A DNA stretch of 45,047 nt, taken from assembly GCA_017473775.1 (NCBI GenBank), contig JAFUJH010000081.1, forward strand, positions 1-45,047, written 5' to 3'. The number at the start of each line of letters is the position of its first letter. Positions within the stretch are counted from its first letter, which is position 1. Of the stretch, positions 27,001 through 34,456 are shown piece by piece. The notes under the pieces are model-generated. The model saw only the letters and a list, made by a program, of their open reading frames with translations, searched no databases and was not told where the DNA came from. This DNA comes from Ruminococcus sp. (lineage in GTDB: Bacteria > Bacillota > Clostridia > Oscillospirales > Acutalibacteraceae). The position numbers and the translations under genes are program-made.

Positions 27001-30000
27001 CTACAAAGCACTCGAGCTTGAGGCTTACTTCATAGTATCATACACTCAGAACGATGTACCTTACAGTGCATCAATCGGCACAACCCAGATTACAACTGCT
27101 ACAGGTACAGTAAATGTAGTTCAGAACAAGGAAGTTACTGTTACCTTCACAGCTCCCACTAACTACTACATTGTATCTGTGAAAATTGGCGAAGAAGTGG
27201 TAGCTACCAACTTAATGGCAAGCTATTCTGCAAATTACACATTTACAAAAGATACCACAATTGAGGTTGTCTATGCTCCCAACCCCACACTTTCCTATCA
27301 GGAGAATGGTGCAACTGGTGGCACAGTAACATTTACAGGAAACACACACACAGCAGATGATGGCACAGTATCTGTTTCTTACGGCTATGATACTACCCTC
27401 AATATCACTGCTCCCGACCTGTACTATATCAACACTGTTGTTATCGGCAGTTATACTTACACAAACACCGTTGAGTCTAAAACAACCTATACATCTACAA
27501 TCACAGAGATAACAGCAGACACAAAGGTTATCATCACCTATATAAAGCGTGAAACCTTCAATGTTGAGGTTCTCGCATATCCCACAACAGGCGGTACACT
27601 TTACTACGGTGAGACCGAGATTCCTGCAGAGGGTACAACAATCGAGGTTCTCGCAGGCGAGTCTGTTACCATCACCGCAGTTCCCAACTCAGGCTACGGC
27701 GTATATTATTGGGTTGCAGACACTGTATCAAACAATCGCGAAAGCTCCTATACCTTCTCAAACATCAACGCAAATCACACTCTTGATATCGAGTGGATAG
27801 AGCTGGAGCAGGTAACTGTCACTACTAACTCAAAGCCCGGCACTGCAGGTACTGCTACAGTTGACGGCTCATCCTCTGTAACAGTTGATGAATTCACAAA
27901 GGTAACACTTTCTGCAACTGTTACCGATACTCGTTACGCTTTTGTCAGTTGGACTATCGAAGGTAGCTACAACACAGTAGACACTACTACCCGCTACGAT
28001 GCAACCTTCAATATTTCCGCTAACAGCAACATCAAGGCAACAGCAAACTTTGAGCAGGTAAACCGTAGAATTTACCTGAAGAATGTTGCCGGATGGAGTA
28101 GTAGTAGTATATATATATATTGCTATGACGGTAATGGTGATGTTGGCAAGTCTTGGCCCGGTTATAAAATGACTTATGATAGTACATTAGGATTCTATTA
28201 TGCAGATGTTCCCCTTGAGACGGTAAATATCATTTTTAACAAGGGTCACAACGATGATCAGAGTCAGGTAGAGTATAAAAACATCGGTAATGAGAACTTG
28301 TATACTAACGGTTCTGACAAAACAGGTTATCCTACTTCTTATGTTGAGCCCGGTTATTACCTCCAGGGTAAATGGAATGGTGCTACCTTCGATGGCTATG
28401 ATCTTGTTATGTTCACAGATAACGGTGACGGCACCTACACCTTAACCCTCACAGTAACCTCTACAACTGACGGTTATATCTATGTTAACCCCACTAACGA
28501 GAAATCATACTTCTGGAATGCCGCTACTGCACATGCAACCGGCAATCCCCAGACTCTTGTTGCTACAGGTGCATATCAGTCTTCTCCTAACTTCGTAAAG
28601 GTTGAAATCGATACATCTGATTATACAAAGGCTTACGATGTAACCTTTACCTTCAATCCCACAACAGGTGAGTTTAGCTGGACAAAGGCTGAGAATGTTC
28701 CCACTATCTCCATTATCGGTACAGATGGTCGCGGCATTAACCAGGCTGATGCTGATATGAGTTCCTCTAATGACAGAGTAGGTGACACCTACTTTGATGC
28801 AGACACAGTTAACCGTGTAAATGAGCACACTTACTACGCTGAGGCTCAGGTAGTTGCAGGTAGCCCTGTAACCTTCTATACTCAGGTCAACGATAACGGT
28901 GCAGGCGGCTACGACTACTATGTTGCAGGCTGGGTAGTAAACGGCACAGAGTTTGTTTCTGCAACTGCTCTGGGTAAGGGTCTCTACAGCGGTTCCTATG
29001 TATTCACAGAGGATTCCGACATCGTTCCTATTTACTTCCACACCAACGATTGGCTTACAGCAAAAGGTGTTAAAACAGTTACTGTTTACGCAGTTGCAGA
29101 TAAGACCATCACAAACTGGGATGAGTATTTCGCAGCTTATACATGGTATAAGACAGGCGGTACAACAAAATACGAGCAGTTTGGTAATTGGCCCGGTCAG
29201 CTTATGATTCCTGTTGCAGGTCTCGATGGCGTTTACTACACCATCATCGAAACCACTTCACCTGACGGCGTACAGATTTCAGGTATTTCCTTTAATAACT
29301 ATTCCAATGGCGATACAATCGATGTTGTTGTACATGACCACAGCAATATCCAGACCTACGACTACTACGAGTTTATCGCTCTCCTTGAGGACGGTAAAGA
29401 GAACATCACCTTCGTTATCAAAGATACAAACGATACCTACAATTCAAACAGAGTTTCAACAAGCTCAATCGACATTACAAACGGTAACTGGGACTTTGTT
29501 CAGTATACCGACTACTCCGGTCTCAAGACCGATATCTTCGGTAACAACATCGAGTCAATCGACTCCACACTCTCTGATGATAACGCACTCTACATCATTC
29601 AGGCAGGTAATAAGAATGTAACTGACAGTACTCTTGATGGTCAGTACTATGTTGAGTGTTATCTCTACAATGCTTCAGGCACATACCTTGGTAAGTGCTA
29701 CTCCTACGAGCTTCACGATGAGGATTCTGCAATCTGGACTACACTCTCCGCTTACAAGAATCAGAGAGCATACATCTCCTACGAAACCGTTAACGGCGCT
29801 CGTTACGACGGTGAGTGGTACGGTGACTCTGATGTGTCCGTAACAGTTAACCTTGCCGTTAATGTTGCACTTATGACAAACGGCTCTTTCACAGCTAAGA
29901 CAGATTCTCCTGTGAATGAGGCTGACTACGGTACAGGCTATATCAACGCTACTTATCAGAATGTAGATGTAACCCGTGGTGCTACAGTAACTATTACAGC

Positions 30001-31756
30001 AACTCCCAAGACAGGTTACAAGTTCGTTGGTTGGTACTCAGCTGACGGCTCACTGTTCACAACTAACACAACAATTACTGTTACAGCAGCTATCGGTACT
30101 ACCTACACAGCTGTATTCGAGGCTCTGGAGAAGGGTAACTATTATGTTAACCATTACATCTATCAGGGTGTAGGTACATCTTCCTATGTTCCTTCTGCAC
30201 ACGGCGGCAACGCAGTTCTCTATGTTGGTATCGATAACCAGACAAAGGGCACAACAGCAGGCTTCAGCGCTCGCGAATCAGCTTACATTGCAGCTGAAGA
30301 GGGCGATATGCTCCTCATCACAATTGCAACTGATGCAACAGGCGCAGATAAGTTCTACGCTTGGTACACAAATGCAGTTGATAAGTACGGTCTCACTACC
30401 TTCGAGGAGGTTGGTGTTGACTCCGTAGATAACATCTACAATAACAACGGCACAGTAGTTGGTCGTAACGATATCGTTTACTTCCAGTTCTACTACACAG
30501 TTAAGGATAACGACAGCTACAGTATGACACTGTACTCCGACCTTATGCCCGTATCTGTTAATGTAACTCTTGTATACCAGTACACAGACCGTTACGAGAA
30601 TGTTAAGTCCTACTATGTTCCTTATACTCTCACAACTGAGGAGGTTGAGGGATTCGAGGGCAACGGCAACACTCCCTACACACCTGCTTATATCAGCGGT
30701 GACGGTTGGGTTAACACAATCATTGCCAATGCACCCCGCGTTGAGGACTACTACAAGGATACAACATGGAAGATCAACAGCGCTATGTACGATACAATGA
30801 CCTTCCACCTGTGGGCAACTCAGCCTTACACAACATACACAGTAACCACTACAGTTACAACTGAGACCGGTTCCAATGTTGTTGTAAATAAGGTTCCCTA
30901 CAACACAGTTGTTGACCTTGATATCCGTGAGATTGCACCCGATGCAAGCTACACTGGCTTCTGGTACAACGATGTTAACAACAACGGTACATACGAGAGC
31001 ACAGTTGATATTATGCTCACATACGGCCCCTACTACGGCTACCGTGTAACTCAGAATATGGCTGTTAACTATCAGCCTGTTAACTCAGCAGAGGATTACG
31101 AGTTCAATGTTTCACTTGACGCTCCTGTTTACGGCCGTGAGCAGACAACTGATGATAAAGGAAACAACAAGACCGATGTTGTAGTAGTTGACTATCTTAT
31201 CAACATCATTACACCTTACTTCTATCTGGGCTCCGATTTCACTCCCATCTATAAGGGTGAGGTTATCACTGATGCAGATTGGAACAAGACTCTTGTAACA
31301 ATCGAGTCACTTGAGGATGCAGGCTACACTGTAGAGTATGGTGTAATCCTCCAGCAGGTAGGCACATTCAAGGTTGACGCTGACTACGCAGGCGACTTTA
31401 CAGCAGCAGAGGCAGCAGCTAAGGAGAAGGGCTACGGCACAGCAACAGATGCTGAGATTCTCAAGTCCTTCCTTGCAACTGACAGCACAAAGGGCTGGAT
31501 TGGTGAGACAGGTACCTACGGTTACAAGTACGATGCTTCTAACCATAATATCACTAACAAGAACAGAGTTCTCTTTGTCTTCGAGCATAACAACACAGAG
31601 TCAAATCAGAACAGATTCTACAATGTATATTCTTATCTGACTGTTACAACACCTGATGAAGTTACAACAACATACATCAGTAATGTACAGACTCTGAATA
31701 TTTATACTGAGGGCAATAAGGACGCTGTTGTAGAAAACAACACATCCTTTGCATAA
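24008..31756 (+). CDS. Giant secreted InlB/Ig-repeat protein with starch-binding-like modules
   Basis: The 2582-residue protein starts with a signal peptide (MKTKKIFKRALTLLLTLLML, cleavage near ALSA-A). A CBM26-like module (about 45-125, IYVWGSDSSDWPGYPMTK) follows. InlB/Flg_new-type repeats with the GYTFTGW or YAFTGWDITG core lie at about 330-690, 1195-1350 and 1985-2040. A FIVAR-like helical part lies near 940-1000. Further CBM-like modules lie near 1353-1450 (SWPGYKM) and 1680-1760 (NWPGQLM). No dockerin, LPXTG motif or SLH domain is at the C-terminus, which ends in ENNTSFA, so the mode of surface retention is unclear. It follows the CotH gene by 37 nt with a similar AATATAGGAGGT ribosome site and is probably co-transcribed. 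A role in adhesion to starch or cells is inference. Confidence 0.85.
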   Translation: MKTKKIFKRALTLLLTLLMLLSTSSLALSAAQVEVAETGATIVAGDIIWYNNSNNWSTPYIYVWGSDSSDWPGYPMTKDDTSGNYYWISNGTYTMCIFSNNGSNQTGDLTIGGAGYLYNGSSWSSYSNEAPVVPVSDDLLSVLKGEKIMFYIGMPTSWGNNTTTIYLKLNGSNVALGASSFEYSSSFYLPVCAAATSGYYVSNNNSWGGNAISGTPVSGGAYLASGSATVSTAYTVSASLESNSITVGSNATISNVSASDGHLGKTTQVKYYVTSDGSEFTELSCSNTTLETSELEVGTYTVYPVLYDGYVYTRGNAISLTVADAVSEHTVTFVNYDGTVLDTQTVKDGESATAPTVSPREGYTFTGWSDGTNTYKSDTLPTITADTTFTAQYTINTYDVTVNSATGGSASANTATVTHGSTVELTATADTANGYAFTGWDITGTYDVVSGTTSSASLTIKVYSNITAKANFQQIPTNTVQGVVGTGEGEVSPVQQEIAEGSSVIITATPADGFRFSGWLISGDYTPVNYSETSPSISIIPLSDVTATANFIKTYTVTFVDMNGDTISKVTVDEGADATAPSAPAVDHYTFSKWDTDYTNVTSDLTVKAVYTANTYTVAVTAGTGGTAQTSAESVTYPNTVTLTADPSSTDYVFAGWEITGDYEEVSSTANTITIRPEGNVTANATFSLGQYLTVYTYSDDGYKKLTLTESNGTTDNTVINGVAQPSTETFNGVTWDKSEEAELKQGYSNSVTAVLAGEGTSSDTVIYVDFSKATSWRSGHYLSITASSNSGKTISSSDTSGAGSYAPKNDAWLGSGTLVSGSTYMWTIPSANLSNLKSYGFTVWSVNESSHDQVWQTDVSHIAYNASYNTYEVSSSRTYHTDRQSYCFTLTASSNTMSQSDSIDLTSTLYNGTAWRGESEVWIYQSGTTEVVTLRRDLLNLVTDTTTEYNGGTNSVGYTDDSWSAFVTAYDNAYSVSGAAASTQKAIDDAYTALDAAYKALELEAYFIVSYTQNDVPYSASIGTTQITTATGTVNVVQNKEVTVTFTAPTNYYIVSVKIGEEVVATNLMASYSANYTFTKDTTIEVVYAPNPTLSYQENGATGGTVTFTGNTHTADDGTVSVSYGYDTTLNITAPDLYYINTVVIGSYTYTNTVESKTTYTSTITEITADTKVIITYIKRETFNVEVLAYPTTGGTLYYGETEIPAEGTTIEVLAGESVTITAVPNSGYGVYYWVADTVSNNRESSYTFSNINANHTLDIEWIELEQVTVTTNSKPGTAGTATVDGSSSVTVDEFTKVTLSATVTDTRYAFVSWTIEGSYNTVDTTTRYDATFNISANSNIKATANFEQVNRRIYLKNVAGWSSSSIYIYCYDGNGDVGKSWPGYKMTYDSTLGFYYADVPLETVNIIFNKGHNDDQSQVEYKNIGNENLYTNGSDKTGYPTSYVEPGYYLQGKWNGATFDGYDLVMFTDNGDGTYTLTLTVTSTTDGYIYVNPTNEKSYFWNAATAHATGNPQTLVATGAYQSSPNFVKVEIDTSDYTKAYDVTFTFNPTTGEFSWTKAENVPTISIIGTDGRGINQADADMSSSNDRVGDTYFDADTVNRVNEHTYYAEAQVVAGSPVTFYTQVNDNGAGGYDYYVAGWVVNGTEFVSATALGKGLYSGSYVFTEDSDIVPIYFHTNDWLTAKGVKTVTVYAVADKTITNWDEYFAAYTWYKTGGTTKYEQFGNWPGQLMIPVAGLDGVYYTIIETTSPDGVQISGISFNNYSNGDTIDVVVHDHSNIQTYDYYEFIALLEDGKENITFVIKDTNDTYNSNRVSTSSIDITNGNWDFVQYTDYSGLKTDIFGNNIESIDSTLSDDNALYIIQAGNKNVTDSTLDGQYYVECYLYNASGTYLGKCYSYELHDEDSAIWTTLSAYKNQRAYISYETVNGARYDGEWYGDSDVSVTVNLAVNVALMTNGSFTAKTDSPVNEADYGTGYINATYQNVDVTRGATVTITATPKTGYKFVGWYSADGSLFTTNTTITVTAAIGTTYTAVFEALEKGNYYVNHYIYQGVGTSSYVPSAHGGNAVLYVGIDNQTKGTTAGFSARESAYIAAEEGDMLLITIATDATGADKFYAWYTNAVDKYGLTTFEEVGVDSVDNIYNNNGTVVGRNDIVYFQFYYTVKDNDSYSMTLYSDLMPVSVNVTLVYQYTDRYENVKSYYVPYTLTTEEVEGFEGNGNTPYTPAYISGDGWVNTIIANAPRVEDYYKDTTWKINSAMYDTMTFHLWATQPYTTYTVTTTVTTETGSNVVVNKVPYNTVVDLDIREIAPDASYTGFWYNDVNNNGTYESTVDIMLTYGPYYGYRVTQNMAVNYQPVNSAEDYEFNVSLDAPVYGREQTTDDKGNNKTDVVVVDYLINIITPYFYLGSDFTPIYKGEVITDADWNKTLVTIESLEDAGYTVEYGVILQQVGTFKVDADYAGDFTAAEAAAKEKGYGTATDAEILKSFLATDSTKGWIGETGTYGYKYDASNHNITNKNRVLFVFEHNNTESNQNRFYNVYSYLTVTTPDEVTTTYISNVQTLNIYTEGNKDAVVENNTSFA

Positions 31757-31766
31757 TAAATTATAC

Positions 31767-31795
31767 TTGACAATGGTAAAAAATTGTGATAAAGT
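31767..31795 (+). promoter_or_regulatory. Possible promoter of the small peptide gene
   Basis: TTGACA (31767-31772) is followed after 17 bp by TAAAGT (31790-31795); a perfect TATAAT lies slightly further (31795-31800, 22 bp from the -35). Either would start transcription close to the 51-codon gene. Confidence 0.45.
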
Positions 31796-31829
31796 ATAAT
31801 CGTGATTTTGTAAGGAGGTTATTGGTATT

Positions 31830-31985
31830 ATGAAATATGAAGCACCAAGTATGGAAATTATCAGATTTCAGCCTATGGCAAGCGTACTGACTGCGAGCGT
31901 ATTCGTTACTGAAAGCCCCGTTGAGGACAACACACGAGTCACTATTGATGACGAAGACCCCTTCGCAGTTATTCAGAACAACTGA
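31830..31985 (+). CDS. Small RiPP-like precursor peptide, 51 residues
   Basis: A strong ribosome site (TAAGGAGG, ATG 11 nt after AGGAGG) and a perfect terminator 18 nt after the stop frame this 51-codon gene. The peptide begins MKYEAPSMEIIRF. Y3-x-x-P6-x-M8 resembles the YxxPxL leader box that RRE/PqqD proteins bind in lasso-peptide systems. The middle part is Ser/Thr/Val-rich (ASVLTASVFVTES, 17-29). The C-terminal part is acidic (DDEDP, 40-44) and ends IQNN. There is no signal peptide, Cys or Gly-Gly. A PqqD, an HPr-kinase-like enzyme and an exporter are encoded 1.4-4.2 kb downstream. Small peptides of this N-terminal type also occur as orphans in clostridia, so being a modified precursor is inference. 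Confidence 0.7.
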   Translation: MKYEAPSMEIIRFQPMASVLTASVFVTESPVEDNTRVTIDDEDPFAVIQNN

Positions 31986-32003
31986 TTTTCCAAAACATAA
32001 TCA

Positions 32004-32036
32004 GGGTGGATGCATACAGCATCCACCCTTTTTATT
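32004..32036 (+). terminator. Terminator of the small peptide gene
   Basis: A perfect 10 bp stem GGGTGGATGC / GCATCCACCC with a 5 nt loop is followed by TTTTTATTTT. It separates the peptide transcript from the following operon. Confidence 0.9.
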
Positions 32037-32069
32037 TTATTTACCCCTTATAAAGATTGCTCTTGTGTA

Positions 32070-32098
32070 TTGCAATTCCTGTATGGTTTTGGTATAAT
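32070..32098 (+). promoter_or_regulatory. Promoter of the LRR-dockerin/kinase/PqqD/ABC operon
   Basis: TTGCAA (32070-32075), a 17 bp spacer and TATAAT (32093-32098), about 40 bp before the GTG start at 32138. Confidence 0.6.
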
Positions 32099-32137
32099 TA
32101 TTATTATCAGAAATTATGTCAGATAGGGGAGTTTACT

Positions 32138-33391
32138 GTGAAAAAAATATCTTACAAACCTTTGTTAAGCTTGCTTTGTCTTGCAGTTATTATTGCAGTT
32201 TCTCTTGTCCCTGTCTTTGCTTCAACTTATGCGGTTGACGGAGACTGGCGTTACGAGATTACAGGCAGTAATGTGTATTATATCGACTTATATCTGGGCT
32301 CCGGCTCAAGAGTTAATATCCCTGCTCTTTATCAGGAGAAGAAGGTAACTCAGATTAACAGCGAGGCATTTATGAATAACACCACCATGATGTATGTTGA
32401 GATTCCCGCTACTGTTACCTCTATCGGTGCAAACGCCTTCTATGGTTGCACCGCTCTCAAATCTGTTACAATCCCCTCAACAGTTACTTCTATCGGTAAT
32501 AATGCTTTTTATGGTTGCAATTCACTTGTTTCTGTAACCTTTAATTATAAGTCAGCGGTCAAGGTTATACCTGCGCATTGCTTCAATAACTGCCTGTCTC
32601 TGACTACCGCAGTTGTTTCTATGGAAACCGAGAAGATTGATTCATACGCTTTTAGCGGATGCTCCTCACTTTCAACTGCAATTATCCCTCCCTCAGTTAC
32701 AACCATTGCAGACACAGCCTTCCTCGGCTGTAAGTCCCTTGTAATCTACGGTTGGGAGGATACCTATGCTCAGCAGTATGCACAGGATAAGGGAATTCAG
32801 TTTGTATCCTACGGCCCATATGTTGAGCCAACCGCTCCAATATTTACAACCGCTCCTGTTACCACTGTTCCTGAATCTGTAACTGATGTAACACAGCTTC
32901 CCACAACTATACCTTCCACATCAGCATCAACTTCTGCCGATACAGACCCTACAGAGTCAACTGTACCTACAGAGTCCTCTGTTCCTGCTTCCTCCTCAGA
33001 GTCCACCGACCCTGTTGAGTCCTCTACAGCAGGCGTGACCTCAACCTCAACTGACCCTGCAGAGTCCTCAGGCAATTCAGAGGTTACCACTGTTACCTCA
33101 TCAACCGTTGAGACATCATCTTCAACTACACCCACAACCTCAATCGTTCTGCCTACAACAGGCAAGGTGTATATCATCGGTGACTGCGACCTTGACTCCA
33201 AGGTTACAATCAAGGATGCCACTATGATTCAGAAGGCGTCTGCTGAGCTTATCACTATGGATAATATACAGAAATTCCTTGGTAACTGTGACGGCACCGA
33301 GGGTGTAAATATCAAGGATGCCACCCAGATTCAGAAGTATTGCGCAGGTTTCCTCAACATCCTCTTTGTAGGCACAGAGGTACAAATCTGA
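32138..33391 (+). CDS. Secreted BspA-type leucine-rich repeat protein with C-terminal dockerin
   Basis: The 417-residue protein has a signal peptide (VKKISYKPLLSLLCLAVIIA, cleavage near VFA-S). About five LRR_5/BspA repeats (70-208) follow, of the form TVTSIGANAFYGCTALKSVTIP. A Ser/Thr/Pro/Glu-rich linker (228-341) with repeated TESS-like units leads to a type I dockerin (343-408, DCDLDSKVTIKDATMIQ and GVNIKDATQIQ). BspA LRRs bind protein or cell surfaces. The GTG start (32138) is set by AGGGGAG 6 nt upstream; the frame stays open to 32057 without a ribosome site. Its stop overlaps the next start (TGATG), tying it to the kinase gene. The Thr/Ser linker could be glycosylated or phosphorylated; that is inference. 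Confidence 0.9.
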   Translation: MKKISYKPLLSLLCLAVIIAVSLVPVFASTYAVDGDWRYEITGSNVYYIDLYLGSGSRVNIPALYQEKKVTQINSEAFMNNTTMMYVEIPATVTSIGANAFYGCTALKSVTIPSTVTSIGNNAFYGCNSLVSVTFNYKSAVKVIPAHCFNNCLSLTTAVVSMETEKIDSYAFSGCSSLSTAIIPPSVTTIADTAFLGCKSLVIYGWEDTYAQQYAQDKGIQFVSYGPYVEPTAPIFTTAPVTTVPESVTDVTQLPTTIPSTSASTSADTDPTESTVPTESSVPASSSESTDPVESSTAGVTSTSTDPAESSGNSEVTTVTSSTVETSSSTTPTTSIVLPTTGKVYIIGDCDLDSKVTIKDATMIQKASAELITMDNIQKFLGNCDGTEGVNIKDATQIQKYCAGFLNILFVGTEVQI

Positions 33392-34089
33392 TGCCCCGAT
33401 ATAAAATAGCGGATGTGGTAGTATCGCTTGCTACCGAATATGACGAGACTTCTCATTGGTACGAGCCCTACATAACCTCTGAGCCTCTGTCTTTTCCAAA
33501 GACTCTGGCGTGTAATAAAAAAGACATAGATTACCTTGTTACGCAGGGAGTGGGAATCACTGAGCCTATTGCTGAGAATGTACTTCTCTGTAACCTTTTC
33601 AACCGCCTGCTTATCCGCTTTGATGGTAGCTTTATCCACAGCTCAGCCATTATGATTGATAACAAGGTCTACCTTATTTCAGGAAACTCAGGGGTTGGCA
33701 AGTCCACGCTCACTCGACGCCTTCTGAGGCTTTATCCCCAAGGCTCAGTTATTATTAATGATGACAAGCCCTCATTCCGTATTATAGATGATAAATGTAT
33801 TGTTTACGGTACACCCTTTGCAGGTGGCACTGATATCCAATGTAATATGAGCGGTGAGCTTGGCGGTATTGTTTTTCTTGAGCAGGCACAGGAGGATAAG
33901 CTTGTTACACTTACTTCGGCTGAATCCCTGTGTGAGCTGTTACAGCAAACACCGCGGAAACTCTCAAGGGGAGAGACAGACAAGCTCTTTGAGTTTTATG
34001 AAAAGATTATTTCAGCCTATCCCATCTACAAATTATTCTGTACTGACAGCGACAATGCTGCCCATACAGCTTATAAAATTACACAGTAA
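33391..34089 (+). CDS. HPr-kinase-like protein of the peptide-modification type
   Basis: The 232-residue protein has the HprK-like core only. HSSAI (83-87) is followed by Walker A GNSGVGKST (98-106), the acidic pair in INDDKP (122-127) and the family stretch GTPFAGG, then GGIVFLEQA (140-165). It lacks the N-terminal domain of true HPr kinase/phosphorylase. Proteins of this group next to PqqD/RRE genes include the lasso-peptide kinases (paeninodin type), which phosphorylate a serine of the precursor. Its ATG overlaps the LRR stop by one base, so translation is coupled to a secreted dockerin protein, which is unusual. The substrate is inferred: the 51-residue peptide is one candidate, the LRR protein another. 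Confidence 0.82.
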   Translation: MPRYKIADVVVSLATEYDETSHWYEPYITSEPLSFPKTLACNKKDIDYLVTQGVGITEPIAENVLLCNLFNRLLIRFDGSFIHSSAIMIDNKVYLISGNSGVGKSTLTRRLLRLYPQGSVIINDDKPSFRIIDDKCIVYGTPFAGGTDIQCNMSGELGGIVFLEQAQEDKLVTLTSAESLCELLQQTPRKLSRGETDKLFEFYEKIISAYPIYKLFCTDSDNAAHTAYKITQ

Positions 34090-34109
34090 GTCTGAAAGGA
34101 TGTATTAAT

Positions 34110-34373
34110 ATGAAAATTAAAGATAATTTTATGCTCAGAAAAGTTGCCGATTGCTATGTGGTTGTTCCTATCGGCCCTGCAGTTGCTGACTTTAACGGTA
34201 TGATTAATCTTAACGAGGCAGGTGCCTTCCTGTGGCAGTTGCTGGAGAATGAAACAACAGAGGACGCTGTTGTAGCCGCAATGCTGGAGCACTACGATGT
34301 AGATGAGGCTGTAGCCAAGAACGATGTAAAGAAGTTCGTTGCACAGCTTACAGAGGCTGACCTTCTGGACTAA
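34110..34373 (+). CDS. PqqD-family peptide chaperone (RiPP recognition element)
   Basis: This 87-residue protein matches PqqD over its whole length. MLRKVADCYVVVPIG forms the beta-strand start that usually pairs with a leader peptide, LNEAGAFLWQLLE is the first helix, and a winged-helix end closes it. PqqD-type RREs deliver precursor peptides to modifying enzymes. No radical-SAM or cyclase gene is nearby, so the partner is presumably the kinase. AAAGGATG lies 8 nt before the ATG. Confidence 0.88.
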   Translation: MKIKDNFMLRKVADCYVVVPIGPAVADFNGMINLNEAGAFLWQLLENETTEDAVVAAMLEHYDVDEAVAKNDVKKFVAQLTEADLLD

Positions 34374-34395
34374 TATTTTGACCTATATCTTCAAG

Positions 34396-34425
34396 CCGTA
34401 CAGTGTACTGTGCGGTCTTGTTTTA
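34396..34425 (+). terminator. Hairpin between pqqD-like and ABC genes
   Basis: CCGTACAG / CTGTGCGG form an 8 bp stem with one wobble and a TGTA loop, followed by TCTTGTTTTA. It may lower read-through into the ABC gene or stabilise the upstream mRNA end. Confidence 0.5.
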
Positions 34426-34456
34426 TTACAGAAATTATCACAGGCAGGTGATATTT

